Source: Lithodes maja
Lineage: Eukaryota > Arthropoda > Malacostraca > Decapoda > Lithodidae
Assembly (NCBI GenBank): GCA_037953745.1
Contig: JBAKBP010000206.1
Coordinates: 186,001 to 250,000 of the forward strand
Length of the DNA: 64,000 bases
Reading direction: 5' to 3'
Under the pieces are notes generated by a model. The model did no database searches. It had not been told where the DNA came from and worked only from the letters and a program-made list of their open reading frames with translations. A program made the translations under genes and the position numbers. Below are positions 29,326 through 40,663 of the stretch, piece after piece. The number at the start of each line of letters is the position of its first letter. Within the stretch, counting starts at the first letter, position 1.

Positions 29326-30583
29326 CTAAGAGTATTCGACCAATCTTGCTCCAGTATCGTCATAATATTACTTTGGATATACAAGAAGTATGCAATATTA
29401 ATATTTATATTGAATACCGGCTGAATGACTAACACTTTCAGTATGATGGTGCCGACTAATAGACAATATTACATAGAAAAAGAAGAATCTGGGCGAATAA
29501 GCCTATTATCCTTGTCGCGCACCAGCACATGATTTGTATCCTTTCTGGGATACTTAAAAGCCTTTTGTGACCATGAGTATTGTTTAGAAACCTTTAGTTC
29601 AAATATGTCAAATACTTCAAATATGTCAAATACTTCAAATATGTCAAATACTTATACTGTATTATTTATTCATGAAAAGTTTACATCATAAGACAATAGC
29701 AAGTGAAGCAAAATAGTAGGGGAGAAAGACTATATTAAAATACTTAAAACAAAATAATATAAACATGCTGATGTTTGTATTTTACCTGAATAAAATATAT
29801 AGAAAGGTTAGGCCACCTTCATGATAATTTGGAATGTTATCGTTCATTCAATATAGGTGGGCCAAAAATTGCGATCCCTAAACTCTGTAACTAAAAAAGG
29901 GCTAGAGCAATTGGGTTGAAAATGTCCACGCGTGTTCCTTTGCTGACTCTTCCCAAATGATAGAAATATTATCTTGTTTACTCTAGTCGTTTTTTAGATA
30001 TAGAGGTTAGTGGTCAAAATGTGTGGCCTTCCTCTAATAAATGGACTATAGTAGGCTTATTGTGGAAGAAAACTTTAAACACACGTTCGCACACGTGCTC
30101 GCACCCCCCCCCCCCCCAACACACACACACACACTAATACTTATGGCAAAGGGAATGGGTCAGAAACTGCTTCGTCAATATCGGGAGCAGTTAGATAAGG
30201 TTGGAAAGAGACGCTATGGCATGTGGAATCTTGCCAAGAGAAAACTTGGCACGGAAGGTTAGTCCAGGGAGATTGGTATCAATTGCCGGCAGATCCCATG
30301 TGTTTGATAAATAATGAAATGATTATGTGGTAGAGTAACTGTTTATACTTCTTACAAATTAGCACTATGTTAGTTTGTTTTCAGATAAGATTGGTTTCAT
30401 TAGTAAATTAACCTGTTAGCGTCAAGGTGACAGTATACCTTAGTAAAAAGTAATGTAATATAACTGATGCAACTGAAATGCAATTTTTCACCTGCTAATA
30501 GTATTAAAGTATTAACGCAATCGTAGGAATTGGAGAATTTATATTTTAGAAAAATATGCATAGGCCTATGGACACAAAATAGT
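29326..30583. other. Mostly unrecognised; short 18-bp triplication
   Basis: CAAATATGTCAAATACTT is repeated three times at about 29600-29652. A 73-codon frame at 30041-30262 ends in a basic stretch (LDKVGKRRYGMWNLAKRK) but has no recognised domain, so I do not call it a gene. Confidence 0.4.
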
Positions 30584-32300
30584 TATAAGAACATAAGAAC
30601 ACAAGAAAATGGAAGTCTGCAGAAAGCCGATTGGCCTACTCAAGGCAGATCCCTGTCACACCCAACCCTAATCATAAGGCCTAATTATAAGCCTAGCTTA
30701 AAAACACCATTAGGACTGACCTCACCGAAACGGTCAGAGGTCAGAAAACGGGGGTCTGCAGAGCCCCACACCTAGCCCACACCTGACAGATCCCCCTCAC
30801 ACCCAACCCCTCTCGTCCATATGCCTATATAATTTTATCTTAAAGCTCCCTATCGTTCTTGATCCCACTATAGCACTTGGCAGCCTATTCCACCTATCCA
30901 CAACTCTGTTACCAAACCAATATTTGCCTATATCTTTCTTGAAACGAAATTTATCTAATTTGAAACCATCTGTACGAGTTCTTTCGCTATCACTGAGCTT
31001 TAGTACATTTTGCATGTCCCCTTTATTAATCCCACTAACCCACTTGAATACCTCTATCATGTCCCCTCTAACTCTGCGTCTCTCTAATGAATGTAAACCA
31101 AATTTCTTCAACCTTTCTTCATACGGAAGGTTTCTAATATTATGGATCATTTTTGTCATTCTACGTTGTACGCTCTCCAATGAATCTATGTCCATTCTGT
31201 AATAAGGACACCAACATTGAACAGCATAATCCATATGGGGTCTCACTAATGACAAGTAAAGTTTCAAGATATCGGCAGTTCTGTTACTTACACTCCTAGA
31301 GATGAACCCGAAACTCCTGTTTGTCTTGTTACGAACGCTTATACACTGTTTTCTAGGCTTCAAATCATTGCTAACAAACACACCTAGATCTTTCTCACAA
31401 TCTGAGTTTTCTATTTCCATATTAGCTAGTTTATATTTAACATTTGTATGCATCTTCCCTATCTTTAATACCTTGCATTTGTCCTTTGGAGGCACTCTAT
31501 ATCTCTATCTGAATACATTTTTCTCCCCATTTTGGTATCGTCTGGAAATATACTTTTCCTACTAGTTATACCTAAATCAATGTAATGTATGTATATAACA
31601 AACAGTAGAGGACCTAATAGTACAGATCCCTGGGGGACACCACTTTTTACTGCTCCCCATTCTGACTTGGTACCATTTATGCGGACTCTCCGCTTCCGAC
31701 CAATTAGCCATGGCCTAATCCATCCCAACAACGCCCCACCTATTCCATGCGCCTCAACCTTTCTCATCAATCTCTCATGGGGGACTCTGTCGAAAGCTTT
31801 ACTGAAATATAAATATATTATATCATATGACTTGTCATTATCTACTGCTTCATATACCTCTGAGAAAAAAACTAAGCACATTAGTAAGGCAAGAACGTCC
31901 CTGAGTGAATCCATGCTGAGAAGAATTTATTAAATTAAATGTGTCTAAGTGGTTTCTAATTTTACTAGCAATAATTGACTTTAGTAGCTTTCTTATGATT
32001 GATGTAAGACTAATGGGACGGTAATTGGATGCTATTGATTTATCACTTTTTTTGAAGATCGGAGCTACGTTTGCAAGCTTCTAATGACTTGTTAAATAGA
32101 AATGTTAATGAATAATTTAACTCATCTCTGCATTCCTTTAATACTCTAGCATATACCTCATCAGGACCAGGCGATTTATGAGGTTTCAGTCTGTCAATTT
32201 CCTTAAGCACATAATTTCTACTTATAGTAACCGTACTTTACCTATTTCCTATACTATCGCTATATACCTTACGGACTTCTGGAAACTGTTATACAAGTAT
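30584..32300 (-). mobile_element. CR1-type LINE, second subfamily, 5'-truncated antisense copy
   Basis: On the minus strand it runs from the linker before the RT (about 32300) through the 3' UTR and ends at about 30584 with repeats of TGTTCTTAT, typical of CR1 termini. A related 3' tail of about 90 bases occurs at 35615-35702. It is clearly diverged from the CR1 copies at 1.2 and 39.3 kb. Confidence 0.85.
30797..32260 (-). pseudogene. CR1-type LINE reverse transcriptase, broken
   Basis: Fragments in order on the minus strand: fingers LKPHKSPGPDEVY (about 32200), SNYRPISLTSI (about 32020), palm DIIYLYFSKAFDRVPHERL (31914-31465 frame; the usual Asp after YL is Tyr here), SGVPQGSVL, and the FxDDTK box as FPDDTK near 31545. 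The last frame, 31495-30797, holds the thumb and C-terminal CPYYRMDIDSLESVQRR region ending in a stop. Several frameshifts separate the parts, and the catalytic Ala-to-Pro and Asp-to-Tyr changes also argue against activity. Confidence 0.83.
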
Positions 32301-32482
32301 AACGGAAGCTGTGTTCAAAGTAAATGATAAAGCATATCGTACATGCATTGTATTCCATAGGCCAGAAACAGAACCGTCTCCCCTACCCCACCCCTCCTCT
32401 CTGTATACCTATCATTATGTACATAGAGAGTTCCCCACTATTTTTAGAGTTAGTTTGATTACCAATCATACTTAACTAATTA

Positions 32483-32492
32483 ATTATATATA

Positions 32493-32543
<51 letters not shown>

Positions 32544-32552
32544 ATATATATA

Positions 32553-32611
<59 letters not shown>
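32483..32611. repeat. (AT)n microsatellite
   Basis: About 130 bases of TA with two TATTATA interruptions that make it partly palindromic. Confidence 0.95.
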
Positions 32612-32617
<6 letters not shown>

Positions 32618-33064
32618 ATATATACATATCAGGTAGGTTGACTGAGAGCAGTGTTGCCAATAGTTTCATGTGAGTATTTATTTTTCATTCAATTGATTTT
32701 TGAAGCATCCAATACGCTCATCGTGTATCGGTGTATGTAGGGATTTTTTTTTTTTTAATATTCTAATTGTGGTTCCAAACCTGAGAGGGTTATCAGTATT
32801 TTCAAGTCAAATATATGTTGGTGACATTACGCTGGCCTGTGCTTGGCCACAGTGCCCATATTTATGTAATTGTCCTTTGGAGCATGTGGTGGGGGACTTT
32901 GGTATGTTATCCAGCTTGGTACACAGGGGCTACTGTGTATTATCCATGTTATTATTATCCAGGTTATAACAGTTTATTTCCTCTGATGAGAGACGTTTAG
33001 AGTGTCCACTAACTCCAGATTCCTATTTACTGCTAGGAGAACAGATACATAGTTTGTTTGTTTT

Positions 33065-34130
33065 GTCTATGTCTATGAAGGAGACAAAAGGCAGGTTGCC
33101 TGTATGAGTGTCTCCCACATAGCCAAAAGAGTGACAGATCCAAATTCAAGGGATGTTTGCATCAACATGCCTGTACACACAAAGTTTAAAGAAACTTTAG
33201 TCATAGTATGGAGGAAAGAAGACTGATTGAGGGAGAGAGCTCAGGAGTTCACTTGTTGAGTTGAAGAAAGACAGAAAATATGCCAATTCTTGGGTTGGAG
33301 AGCTGGACAGTAAAGGAGTGGGACTATGCTGAAAAGCGGGTGCCTTGCACTCGCCGCAAAGGAGAGGGTATGCACTGAGAGAGCTCTGAAGAACACTGAT
33401 TGTTGTAATAGCGGTAATAGAGTGAGATGCAACATTGCGGCCTGTAGAAAGATATTGTAGGGAACTAGTAAGAGGAAGAGAGTTGATGAGGCGAAATGCT
33501 TTGGATTCTACTCTTTCGAGAAGTGCGGTATGGGTGCAGACTCCCCACACATGCGAACTATATTCAATACAGGGGCGCACTGTGCCCCGATACAGAGCAA
33601 GAAGCTGTGTGGGGATGAAGAACCCACGGAGACGGTTGAGCACGTCTGACTTTTAGGAAACTGTTTTAGCAAGAGTGGTAATATGATCTTTCCAAGAAAG
33701 GATAAATGACAAAGTAACTCCTATAATATTGAGAGAAGATGAATGGTTGATTTGTGTATTGTTGAAGAATAATTGATAGTCTTGCAGAAGATTACGATGG
33801 AGAGATGGAGGGTGAAATTGGATATTGGAGGCGTTGAAAGTAACAAAATGTTCTTTGCCCCAACCAGAAATAATTGATAAATCAGAAGATAGGCGCTCTA
33901 TGGCCCTTTTACGTGAGTTTTGGAGTGATTGCATGCTGGGTTATTGTGAAAAATTAGTTGAATAGTGGAAGATAGAGTCATCGGCATATGAGTAGATAGG
34001 ACTAAAGGTACAGTTGAGGAGATCATTGATATATATTAAAAAGAGACTTGGAGACAGGACAGAACCTTGAGGAACACCGGAGTTGATAGGTTAAGGAAGT
34101 GAACGATGTCCGTCTCCAACTGCAGCTATG
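33065..34130 (-). mobile_element. LINE-B, 5'-truncated antisense copy
   Basis: The 3' end is near 33065 (TCTATGAAGGAGACAAAAGG complements the family 3' terminus). The 5' truncation is at about 34130 within the RT palm. Divergence from the 58 kb copy is greater than that of the 4.4 kb copy. Confidence 0.82.
33197..34110 (-). pseudogene. LINE-B reverse transcriptase C-terminal fragments
   Basis: The minus strand encodes NSGVPQGSVLS near 34070, YSYADDSIF near 33985, then frames 33934-33653 and 33643-33197 with LNIIGVTLSF, MLNRLRGFFIPTQ and SSHVWGVCTHTALLERVE, the LINE-B C-terminal signature. Frame breaks occur at about 33650 and upstream. Fingers and endonuclease are missing. Confidence 0.8.
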
Positions 34131-34295
34131 GAAGGTGTTAGAACACTGCCAATCTGAATCTCCCTGTTCGAGGATGAAAATCAGGATTTTGTTATTGCGA
34201 GTCAAACGCGCTTCCACTGCCCCATATGACCCTTAATGTAATTTTTCACACTGGCTAATCAGGATAAAAAATGTCTATATATTATCTGATTATAT

Positions 34296-34312
34296 AGCGC
34301 ACACACACACAG

Positions 34313-34356
<44 letters not shown>
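34296..34356. repeat. (AC)n microsatellite
   Basis: AC run with one AGGC interruption. Confidence 0.95.
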
Positions 34357-34359
<3 letters not shown>

Positions 34360-34764
34360 AAAGAATACGACTCCAACAAATGCCCGGCCATAACACCATA
34401 AAGGTTGTATTGCTACACCAGATGGGAGGAAGGGATGAAAGAACACGAAGTACATGAAAGCTTAGGAAAAAGATGAAAGAGAGAAACCCATACTGAATAA
34501 ATCGAACGATTCTAGAACAGGCTACGTTCTGTTTGTTGGATATAAGGTTTTTCATAATACAAATTACACAATGCTAGTACATCATGGAGGTCCTTTTACT
34601 AAAAAAATCCTAACATCACTACAGGTGCGAACTAGACATACATACTATATTCAACTCTGAAATCATCTAAATTATCAAACCGGGTCAAATTAGTCAATTG
34701 TGTATATCTTGCCACGATAGTAAATCCAAAAAAATGGATTATGACCAATTATCTATGCAAGCTT

Positions 34765-34933
34765 GAAGGGCTGGTCCTATCCATAGTGAGGTTTGGCATC
34801 CTCAACCCAACCTTAGCTTTTTCTTTTACTGTCCTACTTTTCCTTGTGGGGGCGGGAGGCTCCTCCCTTTGTAGACTTCACCTACTAGATGAGACAGAGA
34901 AAGGGGTGAGGGAACGCGAAAGTGGTCCCGGAC
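34765..34933 (+). mobile_element. Repeat D copy 2, left part
   Basis: Matches 25838-26020 up to GTGGTCCCGGAC, where the inverted-repeat element begins. The remainder resumes at 36845. Confidence 0.7.
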
Positions 34934-35614
34934 GCATATTTCCAAAGTCGAGACTAGTATATATCATAGGGGAAATTAGGACCAATCAGAGGCCGCAGTG
35001 GCAGTGACGTCACCCACAAGGGGAGGAGCCAGTCTGTCTGTCACTCTCTCTCTCTCTCTATGGGTGAGGAGCCTGCCTGCCTCTCTTTGGTTTCTCTCTC
35101 TCTCTCTCTGGTAAATAGAAGAAGTAAGTCACCTAGTATAACAAGTTATTTCAAATATTAACTACATTAAGGATACATTATGATTGTGCTATGTTATGGT
35201 TATGAGTAAATAAGAGTAGCCTACCGTATTACGCGTATTGCACAACCATGGACAGAAATTCCTTGACAATTTTAGAAGGCACAATATTATTTCACTGGCG
35301 AACTATATATTGATTCCTGTGACACTTAAGCAGTTAACCTGTGCTGATAATTTCAAGAAGGAACTTAAGTCACTCATATATCTAAAGGGTTATATATACA
35401 GTATATACATAGCCTATACATTACTTTATTTTAAATGTCATTAACACATTAAAATTATCAGATAGTACAAAATATATTAAGCATCAAATGTTATGAAATA
35501 GTTAATGGTTTAAGTGCATAAGGTAGAGCCAAAGGCTAATTAGTAGGCTATATAATTATACGATACGATACGTGTTAGTGAGTTGGGCCTAGGCCTATAG
35601 GCTACTTAGGCCTT

Positions 35615-35702
35615 ATAATTAGGGTTGGGTGTGAAGGGGATCTGCCTTGTGTGAGCCAATCGACTTTCTGTAGACTCCCATTTTCTTTTATTCTTATGTT
35701 TG
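35615..35702 (+). mobile_element. CR1-type LINE 3' tail fragment
   Basis: GGTTGGGTGTGAAGGGGATC, TGCAAATCGAC-like and CTTATGTT blocks reverse-complement to 30584-30680, the 3' UTR of the antisense CR1 copy. It lies inside the MULE-like element, so it predates it, was captured, or inserted later. Confidence 0.65.
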
Positions 35703-35838
35703 ACAGCTATTTCTATATTTTGCTAAATATTACTTTTATTGTAGTCGATATGTTATGATGTGACAATGTTAATGAATATTTATATAAGTACAGTAGTGGT
35801 TAGGGCTACTTGAACACCTCTTAACCCCATTATATCCA

Positions 35839-35862
35839 GGGCGGTACAATATTGTACCGCCC
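35839..35862. repeat. Perfect 24-bp palindrome
   Basis: GGGCGGTACAAT followed directly by its reverse complement ATTGTACCGCCC, near a TTAACCCC motif (35820). It may be a binding site or the end of a degraded TTAA element. Confidence 0.85.
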
Positions 35863-36708
35863 TCGGTACTTTAAGCCAATATAATATGTCATTTTCAAAT
35901 AAAGCACAATGTTACAAATAATCCTGATCAAGACACTGGGAACACAACAAATAATGATTTTAAGCAAAAAAAACAATGAGTTCAATTAGCCTGTTCTCTA
36001 ATATTAACGATTTTTATCGTGAAAGGCGCTGAACATAAAGAAACCATACGATATGAAGTGAGACATTTGGCATAAAGGTTACACTCACCTGTAAGGTTGG
36101 ACTGTGATTCCAGATGTACGATGAGATATAATTGTGAATTTTGTTATTCCCTTCATATCAATCTATCACTTTCTCTCCTATCGATCTTTACTTATTCCCT
36201 TAGTCTATGTCTCGATTCAGCCACCCCCAGCTATGGGGTATGTGCCTGAGTGTATACATACATACATACATCCATACATACAGACATACATCTGTAGGCC
36301 TACATACATAATATTATGGAATGAGATCATTACATATGCAGAGAGAGAGAGTGAAAAGTGACCATTTATAGTTTATTTACGTTGTGCATGAATGTAAATT
36401 TAAATGATAATGATAAATAAAACATGAACTATTTGAAACAATTTAACTGTCTAACGAGAACTGGCAACACCCTCCTCCTCAAATCTTGGGACGAAAGATG
36501 CCAGAATCGCAAAATTTTCATTGTTTACTCATTGCTTTTCAAGTAAAACCATAATTAATGGGAATAACATATTGTACTCTGGATGCTTATTTAATCTAGA
36601 CAGAAACTATGCGAATAAATATTGATAACTTGTTATACTAGGTGATTTACTTCTTCGATTTACCAGAGAGAGAGATAAACAAACGAGAGGCAGGCAGGCT
36701 CCTCACCC

Positions 36709-36742
<34 letters not shown>

Positions 36743-36844
36743 TGGCTCCTCCCCTTGTGGGTGACGTCACTGCCACTGCGGCCTCTGATTGGTCCTAATT
36801 TCCCCTATGATATAATTATACTAGTCTTGACTTCGGAAATATGC

Positions 36845-36958
36845 GTCCCCTGACCCTAAGAATTGGAACTTTAAATGGTGTTTCTGTTCGGTCTCTGTCT
36901 CGTGTCAGCCATCCCCAGCTATGGGGTATGTGCCTGAGTATATACATACATACATACA
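36845..36958 (+). mobile_element. Repeat D copy 2, right part
   Basis: GACCCTAAGAATTGGAACTT, CGGTCTCTGTCTCGTG and CCAGCTATGGGGTATGTGCC, then a (CATA)n tail that marks a probable LINE 3' end. It continues the sequence broken at 34933. Confidence 0.7.
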
Positions 36959-37840
36959 AGCTTTAAGCATCATATAATATTTTTCAATTTGCAAGTACCT
37001 CTGTATTCAATACTTTATGGAAGAGTTTGGAATTAATTAACGCAACATGATTTTTTAAAATATGTATACATTGCTTATTTGCAATCTAATTAGTATTTAT
37101 CCCTCAGTCGTGAACCAGAAAAACTTTTACATTAAGTATTTTTTGTTAACTGCACTCCGACACTGGCTGTACTCGGGCCAGAACAAAATATTCTATTTGA
37201 TTCCGATTTAAGTAACTGTTCTCAAGATAACTTTTATTTTGTATAATTTATATCAAATGAATAATTATAATGCGTTGATTAATTAATTGTTGTAACTCCG
37301 AATAAATGCGCAGTTTTTGGTATGAATGTTGGGATACATTTATAATGAACTTCTGTATATACTTAATTGTATGAAGACTTTTTTGCCAGTAGGAAACCAT
37401 TCAGCTCACCCAAGGACAAACTTAGCATTACTATAAACTTTCTGAGGTAGAATAAAGAGCTTATTAAGTCAATTATAAGAATAAGCTATACGAACAGTGT
37501 AGAGTGACTTTTCGTTGGAAACATGTAGCATACGAAGTCAACTCTTACAAGTGTTCACAATAGTAAACATAATTATAATAACAAGATGCTCGGCATTAAC
37601 ATAAATACAACAAGCAGTCATAGCAGGAAGTTAGAGCTGAAGATATTTATTACTAGAATATGTGGACACTGCATTGTAAAAGAAAAATCCATTTAACCGT
37701 TTTAGAAAGTAAAGTAGATCTTTATTTTGCACACATTCACGTGGGAGTATTGCACTGAACATATTTGTTCACTATTTTATTGTCTCCATTATGTAAGCCA
37801 CAAGATCTTTAGAATACCAAATATTCCTTGTAACTCTTCC
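36959..37840. other. No gene or element recognised
   Basis: AT-rich DNA without long frames, terminal repeats or tRNA-like boxes. Confidence 0.4.
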
Positions 37841-37842
37841 CC

Positions 37843-37848
<6 letters not shown>

Positions 37849-37922
<74 letters not shown>

Positions 37923-37937
37923 ACACACACACACACC
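37849..37937. repeat. (CT)n(CA)n compound microsatellite
   Basis: About 36 CT units followed by about 8 CA units. Confidence 0.96.
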
Positions 37938-38119
37938 GGGCCAGTATGAAATATTGTTCCACTGGGAGGTCGCAGCCGATTGCTCCATTGATTCTCAAAA
38001 ATACATATGAAGTATTTTTTGTCTTCAAAGAATCAGTCTGTATGGCCTCCAGGGAGTTCAAAAAAGGAATGATTGTTGTTTGTTTGTGTTTTTTATACAT
38101 ATAAACAAGGATTGTACTC

Positions 38120-38770
38120 AGCATCATCATCACATCCACCCAAGTGATATCACTATTTATAACACATACCCCAAATCCGACATTACATCAACAGCAATAA
38201 CCCTATCAACACACACATCACAGCCATTCCAAGCAATAACTCTGACAATACACATGCCACATAGACACCACCGATATCAACATCAATAACTCTGACACTA
38301 ACTCAAACACTGTATCACCACAAGCTCCAACAGAACACTCAGCCTCGTGTACACAACATTTATCATCACAAAATTTACCATCTCATGTTTCACCTTCAAC
38401 AGAGCACACACATCAACAAACACAACCTGGAACACACTCACATCAAGCTTCAACACCCCAATCATCCACACAAAAACAACAATCAACCCAAGAAGCACTT
38501 TCACCTGCACATCCAACACCACCTCCCAAAACTACACTGGAAGAAACACCAAATAATTAAATACCATAACGAACAATAGATCAACTCGGCGCTTTAAAAA
38601 ACACCACTAACTAGGTCAGACCTCACAACCTCAGCCCCACCAACAGCACATCTAAAGGGCAGACCCAACCTGATAACATCATCGTGAGGCTCCCCGAGTG
38701 CATCAAACACTGTTAAGCTTCACAAGATCACTAAGTAATCCACTTGTAAAGGAAGAGGTCACACTAGTCA
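38120..38770 (+). other. G-poor, C/A-rich stretch of uncertain origin
   Basis: About 450 bases have very few G on this strand. One frame of about 105 codons ending near 38560 is rich in Gln, Ser, Thr and Pro (for example TPQSSTQKQQSTQEALSPAH) and lacks a clear start. It lies immediately upstream of a LINE-B 5' region. It could be a remnant of an upstream ORF or just low-complexity DNA; I cannot decide. Confidence 0.3.
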
Positions 38771-39312
38771 AAGTTGCCCATGCTGTTGATACTCTTCCAG
38801 GAGGAGGAGGCCTTAGACACCAGCCGAACCGGGTGGTTCTCCTGGGGAGTGCCACAGGTAGTGGCTAAGGACAACTGGAACTCTTGTTTCACCACCTGGC
38901 CTACTTTCCTAATCCTCTCCATGCCTCACCAAAATAGAGGGAAACCCCAGTTTGCCCGTCTAAACACCTACTCTCTCTTTCAATGCACTATACTACAAAT
39001 GCCTTACATAATACACTACCTTCTCAAAATTCCAATACAAAAATAATGACAGTTCAACGAACCACCTTGGAGTCCCCAGGGGGGAGGACCAGAAATGTCC
39101 CCATAAGTTTGGCCCCTGGTCTCGACTCCTCAAGATGCTCTAGACCACTACTTTCCATTCTTATTATCAATTTTTGCAAAATTTGTGGCCTTTCCTCTAA
39201 CCTCCACTCTGTTGAACACCACCTCTCTTATGCTAACCCTGATCTTCTCTTTCTCACCGAAACCCAGTTGTCTGGGACTACTGACTGTAAACCCTTCTTT
39301 GCATCCTTCTTT

Positions 39313-40663
39313 ACCTCTACGATGAGAGTAAAGCTGTAGATATTATATACCTTGATTTTCAAAAGGCCTTTGACAAAGTTCCCCACAAACGTTTACTGCT
39401 AAAACTAAAAGCGCATGGAATACGAGACGGTGTGTTGAAATGGATAGAAAATTGGCTCAGCGACAGAAAGCAAAGAGTAGTCATAAACGGTAAGGCATCT
39501 AAATGGACCAATGTAAGTAGCGGGGTACCCCAGGGATCGGTACTAGGACCAATTCTCTTTCTAATTTACATCAACGTCATAGATGAGGGTCTCACCTGTA
39601 CAATCTCAAAATTTGCTGACGATACAAAAATTGCAAATAGTGTACTCTCAAAAGAACAAGTTGACGATATGCAACACAATCTAGATAAATTGTCATGTTG
39701 GGCCCAAATTTGGCAAATGAGTTTCAATGCGGATAAATGTAAAGTACTACATATCGGATACCTAAATGAGAAAGCAAACTATTCGATGAATGGCACTCAG
39801 CTTAAGAATGTAAACAGAGAAACCGATCTGGGAGTAACAATATCGAGTAACCTAAAACCGAGTCAACACTGTTCAGAAGATGTTAAGAAGGCAAACAAAA
39901 TAATTAGCTTTATAGGCAGGTCATTTGAGCATAAATCCAAAGAAGTTATCCTAACCCTTTACAATTCCTTAGTCCGCCCTCTTCTGGAATACTGCGTTCA
40001 ATCCTGGTGCCCTTATTACCAAAAAGATATAAACAAGCTGGAACGAGTTCAACGTAGAGTTACCAAAATGATACCTAGCCTAAAGAACAAACCATACGAA
40101 GAGCGTCTTAGAGAATTAAATCTATTTCCTTTAACCTAGCGCAGATTAAGAGGTGACTTAATTCAAGTGTTCAAAATCATCAAAGGCATCGACAATATGA
40201 ACTGTAGTAAGTACTTCACTATCGACCAATCTAATTACACGCGGGGAAACGGTTGCAAAATTATTGGTAAATCTTTTAACTCACACGCATCTAAGAATTT
40301 CTTCTTCAATCGAGTTGTCAACTTGTGGAATGGGCTTCCCCGAGACGTTATAGACTACAGCACCGTTGATTCATTTAAACTCCGCTAGACAAATATCTCG
40401 CATCAAACCCGCGACTGACTGCGTTTGTAAATGAATAACTTTATTTTATCCCCCCTCAGTTACTAACCCATCTGTCCCCTACTAACTTCCTAATCCTGCC
40501 ACGGACATTAGTTCCAGGGCAGTAGTTCCCTTTCCAATGTTCCCTTACCCACTCTAAACCACTGTTTGGACACTTGATCCTCAGTGTTTTGGAGGACAAG
40601 CAGCCTGGAAGGGTCACTAGACCTGTTGTTGCTTGATTTCCTTTGTACTTCCTTTGTACTTTT
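39313..40663 (+). mobile_element. CR1-type LINE copy 2, 5'-truncated, inserted in LINE-B
   Basis: It starts at the RT palm, within the stretch around IYLDFQKAFDKVPHK, and ends with the same CTTTGTACTT terminal repeats as copy 1. It lies in the endonuclease region of LINE-B copy 2. Bases around both junctions resemble each other (TTTACCTCTAC at 39304-39314 and TTTACTTCTAC near 40660), a possible imperfect target duplication, though part of the left stretch also belongs to the element. Confidence 0.87.
39340..40435 (+). pseudogene. CR1-type RT, palm to C-terminus, nearly intact
   Basis: The main frame (to 40139) reads LKWIENWLSDRKQRVVING, SSGVPQGSVLGPILFLIYIN, FADDTKIANS, and the C-terminal YNSLVRPLLEYCVQSW. 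A TAG stop at 40137-40139 (CTAG where copy 1 has CATC) and a one-base deletion near 40386 interrupt the last 100 codons. It keeps in frame the two sites that are broken in copy 1. It lacks fingers and endonuclease because of 5' truncation. Confidence 0.85.

Larger units (their letters stand above)
34934..36844. mobile_element. MULE-like element with long terminal inverted repeats
   Basis: The ends are inverted repeats of about 200 bases: left from GCATATTTCCAAAGTC to about 35150, right from about 36640 to GACTTCGGAAATATGC. Shared blocks include GACCAATCAGAGGCCGCAGT, GTGACGTCACCCACAAGG and GAGGCAGGCAGGCTCCTCAC. Flanks GTCCCGGAC (34925-34933) and GTCCCCTGAC (36845-36854) look like a 9-10 bp target duplication; the uninterrupted repeat D copy at 26 kb shows the empty site. 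Long inverted repeats with 9-11 bp duplications fit Mutator-like elements. The interior has no frame above 75 codons, so it is non-autonomous. The interior holds a CR1 3' tail (35615-35702) and a repeat D tail (about 36195-36280). Confidence 0.85.

Noticed and set aside
29840..30030. Possible mariner end (GGTGGGCCAAAAATTG)
   Set aside because: No matching inverted terminus or TA pair found nearby.
37789..38139. Minus-strand frame with Arg-Glu repeats
   Set aside because: Translation of the GA strand of the CT microsatellite.
38298..38522. Valine-rich minus-strand frame
   Set aside because: Arises from the G-poor, C/A-rich strand composition; no start context or motif.
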